Shown piece by piece: positions 60,722 to 64,000 of a stretch of 64,000 nucleotides of DNA. Position numbers and translations under genes: made by a program. The stretch is from Foliimonas ilicis (GTDB taxonomy: Bacteria > Pseudomonadota > Alphaproteobacteria > Rhizobiales > Rhizobiaceae): assembly GCF_039939195.1 (NCBI RefSeq), contig NZ_JBDUUH010000003.1, forward strand, positions 423,826 through 487,825. Direction: 5' to 3'. Each line of letters opens with the position of its first letter. The stretch's first letter is position 1. The notes beneath the pieces were generated by a model that worked only from the letters and a program-made list of their open reading frames with translations, was not told the DNA's origin and made no database searches.

Positions 60722-60750
60722 TTGTTAGCGCTATCAGAAACGGGTGTCAA
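60722..60750 (-). promoter_or_regulatory. Promoter and LacI-type operator of the TRAP/CoA operon
   Basis: On the reverse strand TTGACA (60750-60745) is 17 bp from a weaker TAACAA (60727-60722). The spacer and -10 hold TGATAGCGCTAACA (60736-60723), a near-perfect 14-bp dyad centred on AGCGCT, as in LacI/GalR family operators. It lies 131 bp before the MaoC start and downstream of the LacI gene. Repression by that LacI is a direct inference. Confidence 0.6.
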
Positions 60751-60778
60751 CAGCCCTTTTTGAGCTTTTCCTGCCTCT

Positions 60779-61822
60779 TCAGGCGCTGCCGCGCCTGATC
60801 AGTTTCAGCGGAACAACCGTACTCTTCGGGCCAGTTTCAACGCCGTCGAGCCGGCGCAATACGGCATTGGCGGCAAGAGCGCCGATTTCGTCGAACGGTA
60901 CAGCAACGGTTGTCAGGGATGGCACGACGGCATCGGCAAAATCGTAATTGCCAAAGCCGCAGATCGCCAATTGCTCCGGAATTCGTATGCCGCGGCGATT
61001 GCATTCCAGGAGGGCTGAGATTGCCAAAGTGTCGGCGCTAAAGAAAATCGCCTGCGTTAGCGGATCGATGCCAAGAACCTGATCAAGACCGCGCACGCCG
61101 TCGCCTGCTGGCATAGGCAAGGTAAGCTCAATCCGGGCAACTGGAGCAAGACCATCTTCGGCCAATCGTGAGGTCAAACCTTCGAAGCGCGCATTGGAGC
61201 GGAAGTCCTGATCGGAGCGCCCGCCGACATAAGCGATCCTCGTCAGGCCGCGGCTGCGGAAGAGGTCCGCAACAGTACGGCCAGCTTCGAAGTTGCTGAA
61301 ACCTATGGAAATATCCATGGCGGGGTTGTCGCCATCGAAGGTTTCGACCACCGGTACTCCGCTCTGCGCCAGCAAATGCCGGGTCAAGTCGCTGTGCTGG
61401 GTTCCGGTCAGAATGAAGCCATCGGGGCGTCGTTCGAGAAACGACTGCACCAGACGCTCCTCGCGCTGCTCGGAATAATCGCTGTGACCGATAACGACGG
61501 AGAAGGAGCGCTCTTCGAGCACCCGCACGACGTGATGAACTTCTTGCGCATAGACCGTTGCCGAAAGGCTGGGGATGATGACAGCCACGATGTGACTGAC
61601 GCTGGATGCCAGAAGTCGCGCAGCGCTGTTCGGGATGTAATTTAGATCGCGTATAGCCTGCTCGACCACGACGCGGGTCGGCTCCGCAACAAGTTCGGGT
61701 CTGCTGATCACACGCGAAACTGTTTGCGTAGATGTCCCCGCCAGCCGTGCGACGTCTTCCATCTTGACGCTACCATTGGTGATGCGCCGGCTACGGGGTT
61801 TCTTCGTCAAGGCTTCCGTCAT
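60779..61822 (-). CDS. LacI-family transcriptional regulator
   Basis: 347 aa. HTH (MEDVARLAGTSTQTVSRVISRPELVAEPTRVVVEQAIRDLNYIPNSAARLLAS) and periplasmic-binding-like effector domain (ISIGFSNFEAGRTVADLFRSRGLTRIAYVGGRSDQDFRSNARFEGLTS, FFSADTLAISALLECNRRGIRIPEQLAICGFG). It is of the GntR/IdnR-like type. It precedes the MaoC-TRAP-CoA operon on the same strand with an operator between, so it likely represses that operon until a pathway compound appears. Confidence 0.9.
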   Translation of the reverse strand: MTEALTKKPRSRRITNGSVKMEDVARLAGTSTQTVSRVISRPELVAEPTRVVVEQAIRDLNYIPNSAARLLASSVSHIVAVIIPSLSATVYAQEVHHVVRVLEERSFSVVIGHSDYSEQREERLVQSFLERRPDGFILTGTQHSDLTRHLLAQSGVPVVETFDGDNPAMDISIGFSNFEAGRTVADLFRSRGLTRIAYVGGRSDQDFRSNARFEGLTSRLAEDGLAPVARIELTLPMPAGDGVRGLDQVLGIDPLTQAIFFSADTLAISALLECNRRGIRIPEQLAICGFGNYDFADAVVPSLTTVAVPFDEIGALAANAVLRRLDGVETGPKSTVVPLKLIRRGSA

Positions 61823-61996
61823 CCATATTTCCTGACCACTGGAGCGATCCAGTTACATTCCCAATTAGCGCATTCAAAACTACAAGGAAATGAACCCACT
61901 GGCGTTTCATAAGATTGCAAATTGCCAGCTCCAGATGATGTCGGGTTTAAGAAGGGCGAGCCACCTTACTTTCACCCAGGTCCAGAACTCGTTGAT

Positions 61997-62923
61997 TTAG
62001 CCAGCCGATGACGGTTCGGCAGCAGCGGTAGATGCAACGATCATCTCCCGCAACCAGCGCAGTGCAGGGTCGCTTTGACGTCTCTTATGAGAAATCTGGC
62101 TGAAGGGAATGGCGGGAAGCGAGAGCGGCAGCGGAAGAACGGCCAGTCGTTTATCCTGCGATGAAGATTTCAGGCTGGTCCGGGCCACGGTCAAAACCAG
62201 ATCAGTTCCCGCAATAATCTTTGACGCCACGCTCCAATGCGGGATGATAAGCGCTACACGCCGGGCATATCCCGCCGCATGGATTGCTTCATCGATTTCA
62301 GTTGATGCCTCGCCATGGACAGCCACGAGCGCATGGGGGCGGGCTAAATAATTTTCCAGGTCGATCGACTGAGCGGATGGGGGCAGCGTAGAGCGATCGA
62401 CCAGACAGGCAAAATCATCATCGAGCAAAAGCTCCGAAAGGATCTGCTCGGGCAGTGCCGGAAACACACCCAGTCCGAGATCGATGTCTCCATCCATGAT
62501 TCCCGCGATCATCCCCTCGCGGCTGCTTTGGGTGACGGCCAGATCGATATCTGGAGCAGAGCGCCGCAGTTCGCGCATCAGGCTTGGCAGGACGATCTCC
62601 GCGCCATAGTCGGACATTGCCAACCTGAATGTGTGCCGGGTGCGCCTTGGCTCAAAACTATCAGGCCCAAGTACAGTGCGGATTTGGGCGAGCGCTTCAG
62701 CCAGTGGCTTGGACAGCTCCATGGCCCGAATGGTCGGTACCAACCCACCGCCTTGCCGGGTAAACAGCGGGTCATCGAGCAGAGCCCGCAGCCGTGCGAG
62801 CGCGTGACTGACGGCCGGTTGGCTCATGTTCAGACGTAGCGCCGTGCGTGACACATGGCGCTCAACCAGCAATGCGTTGAGAACGACCAGCAGATTGAGG
62901 TCGATTCCGCGAAGATTATTCAT
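61997..62923 (-). CDS. LysR-family transcriptional regulator
   Basis: 308 aa from ATG 62923; an ATG at 62932 adds three residues. The N-terminus MNNLRGIDLNLLVVLNALLVERHVSRTALRLNMSQPAVSHALARLRALLDDPLFTRQGGGLVPT is the NodD/PcpR-like LysR subgroup that controls aromatic or other catabolic genes. The effector domain follows. It is divergent from a YdcZ-like gene and a VOC gene. The upstream ATTCATAT-N20-ATATGAAT dyad may be its own operator. Confidence 0.92.
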   Translation of the reverse strand: MNNLRGIDLNLLVVLNALLVERHVSRTALRLNMSQPAVSHALARLRALLDDPLFTRQGGGLVPTIRAMELSKPLAEALAQIRTVLGPDSFEPRRTRHTFRLAMSDYGAEIVLPSLMRELRRSAPDIDLAVTQSSREGMIAGIMDGDIDLGLGVFPALPEQILSELLLDDDFACLVDRSTLPPSAQSIDLENYLARPHALVAVHGEASTEIDEAIHAAGYARRVALIIPHWSVASKIIAGTDLVLTVARTSLKSSSQDKRLAVLPLPLSLPAIPFSQISHKRRQSDPALRWLREMIVASTAAAEPSSAG

Positions 62924-62953
62924 ATCATGCATAATAAATGAGGAAATATGAAT
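62918..62953. promoter_or_regulatory. Dyad ATTCATAT-N20-ATATGAAT at the LysR start
   Basis: Perfect 8-bp arms (62918-62925 and 62946-62953) straddle the LysR start and its upstream DNA in the divergent interval. Suitable for autoregulation by the LysR and control of the YdcZ-like gene. Inferred only from symmetry. Confidence 0.4.
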
Positions 62954-63013
62954 TTCAAATGGTAGATCTGGATAAATAGGTAGGAGACCTATTCGTTTGC
63001 GAAAGGTCTTCCA

Positions 63014-63487
63014 ATGCAATCTGTCACGTTTCTTGCTGCGCTGATGGCCGGGGCGCTGGTGCCCTTGCAGGCCGGCGCCAATGCCGCCCTCGGCCGTACG
63101 CTGGGGCATCCACTCTGGGCGACACTGATATCGCTCGCGGTAAGCGCGATTTGCGTCGTGCCGGTCATGCTGGCTCTGCGGGTTTCAGGCCCGTCCTTCG
63201 CCAGTCTGGCAGACCAGCCCAAATGGATATGGATCGGCGGGGTCGTGGGCGTGATCTACATCACTGCAGCGCTGATGCTGGCGCCGAAACTGGGCGCTGC
63301 CGGCTTCATGACTGCCGTCATCGCTGGCCAGATACTGGCGTCACTGGCCATCGACTATTTTGGCCTGGTCGGGTTCGAGGCCAAACAGCTGACCGCACCC
63401 CGCCTCATCGGAGCCGCTGTCGTCGTTGCGGGCGTCCTTGTCATGCAAGGGCCAAGCCTGTGGCGGTTGACCCAATCCGGCACGTGA
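63014..63487 (+). CDS. DMT-type membrane protein (YdcZ/DUF606 family)
   Basis: 157 aa, about five membrane helices, with the family opening FLAALMAGALVPLQAGANAALGRTLGHPLWATLISLAVSA and GFMTAVIAGQILASLAIDYFGLVGF. DUF606 proteins resemble half-size drug/metabolite transporters, so it may be a small exporter or importer; its substrate is unknown. It is divergent from a LysR regulator and 23 bp before a VOC gene, likely co-transcribed. Confidence 0.85.
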   Translation: MQSVTFLAALMAGALVPLQAGANAALGRTLGHPLWATLISLAVSAICVVPVMLALRVSGPSFASLADQPKWIWIGGVVGVIYITAALMLAPKLGAAGFMTAVIAGQILASLAIDYFGLVGFEAKQLTAPRLIGAAVVVAGVLVMQGPSLWRLTQSGT

Positions 63488-63510
63488 ATTTCAAAGAAAG
63501 GAAAAACGAC

Positions 63511-63975
63511 ATGAATGATCAAATACTAGAAACCGAATACACGCTTGGCGAAAACGCGGTGCCTGTCCAGGTCCGGATCGCTCGGCCTACGGACAAGCTC
63601 AGCGAGGTGATTGCCTTCTATCGGGATGGGCTAGGCTTGCCCGAACTCGCCCGCTTCCAGGCGCATGCAGACTATGACGGCGTTATGCTTGGACTGCCCG
63701 GGAAGGCCGTGCATCTTGAATTCACCCAGCATGAGGCAGGCAGCCCTTGCCCTGCCCCCAGTCTCGACAATCTCATCGTCCTCTATGTGACGGATGTCGC
63801 GACATATGACCAGCTGAACGAGCGTATGCACCGGATGGGACATGCGTCGGTCGAACCGGAGAACCCGTACTGGCTAGTCACCTGGAACCAAAGTAAGCCT
63901 CATTTGGTTGAGCTTCTGTCACGAGAGCAGGAGTTTGATCGATGGTTGGCAGGCAGGCGGACCTCGTCGTTCTGA
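63511..63975 (+). CDS. VOC-family (glyoxalase/dioxygenase-like) protein
   Basis: 154 aa with one VOC fold: VQVRIARPTDKLSEVIAFYRDGLGLPELARF at the start and NPYWLVTWNQSKPHLVELLS at the end; HLEF and E residues offer metal ligands. Such proteins detoxify methylglyoxal, fosfomycin or bleomycin or open aromatic rings, and the class is too broad to choose. ATG 63511 follows AAAGAAAGGAAA. Read with the YdcZ-like gene under the divergent LysR. Confidence 0.85.
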   Translation: MNDQILETEYTLGENAVPVQVRIARPTDKLSEVIAFYRDGLGLPELARFQAHADYDGVMLGLPGKAVHLEFTQHEAGSPCPAPSLDNLIVLYVTDVATYDQLNERMHRMGHASVEPENPYWLVTWNQSKPHLVELLSREQEFDRWLAGRRTSSF

Positions 63976-64000
63976 GCGACGCGGATAGAAACTTCCTTGA

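Noticed and set aside
1..64000. CRISPR arrays, tRNA/rRNA genes, insertion sequences, prophage or defence genes
   Set aside because: Looked for and not found: no regular repeat arrays, transposase or integrase motifs, or tRNA-like ends were recognised.

Overview
The window is a chromosome or megaplasmid segment of a GC-rich alphaproteobacterium, most likely of the Brucella/Ochrobactrum group (Rhizobiales). This is an inference from the gene families: IalB, rhizobial-type coxMN oxidase, DUF930, LysR/SDR style and the siderophore loci. Coding density is high, with many ATGA/TAATG overlaps. I see no rRNA, tRNA, insertion sequence, phage gene or CRISPR array.

Layout: (1) 1-4553: part of a branched-chain amino acid ABC operon (binding protein, livG, livF; livF cut by the window edge), divergent from a LysR regulator and a short-chain dehydrogenase. 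(2) 4556-9949: an alternative cytochrome oxidase, with a lipoprotein CuA subunit II and a fused subunit I-III protein in which the K-channel lysine is replaced by Gln, plus small membrane and assembly proteins (DUF2231, CopD-like, CtaG-like). (3) 10035-12221: a three-gene phospholipid cluster. (4) 12427-16749: a signalling locus with a periplasmic PruR-like pterin-binding-type protein, histidine kinase, LuxR-type response regulator and EAL phosphodiesterase. (5) 16912-23266: a small lipoprotein, a secreted protein, a 1467-residue autotransporter and an IalB-family protein. (6) 23328-24111: a MerR regulator and a carboxymuconolactone decarboxylase-family gene behind a MerR-type 19-bp-spacer promoter. 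(7) 24219-31153: a six-gene organosulfur scavenging operon (ABC importer, flavin monooxygenase, SfnB-like enzyme, four-domain rhodanese with one cysteine).

(8) 31481-40875: iron locus 1, with a TonB-like DUF930 protein, a perfect Fur-type box, an AraC regulator, a TonB-dependent receptor, and a binding protein/permease/permease/ATPase/reductase operon. (9) RecQ helicase at 40985-42787. (10) 42815-47855: an ene-reductase and SDR with a divergent TetR, then an MFS exporter with a divergent LysR. (11) 47899-52759: iron locus 2, with an AraC regulator divergent from a receptor and a coupled enterochelin-esterase-like gene. (12) 52773-61822: a LacI-controlled catabolic operon (MaoC, TRAP transporter, CoA transferase, enoyl-CoA hydratase, an orphan solute-binding protein lacking a signal peptide, FAH-family enzyme) with a recognisable operator and promoter. 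(13) 61997-63975: a LysR regulator divergent from a YdcZ-type membrane protein and a VOC protein.

Best candidates for under-described biology: the PruR-like/kinase/regulator/EAL operon, the Q-for-K oxidase, the single-cysteine four-rhodanese protein, and the LacI-TRAP-CoA operon with its signal-less binding protein. All functional assignments come from reading motifs and family resemblance; no database search was run.
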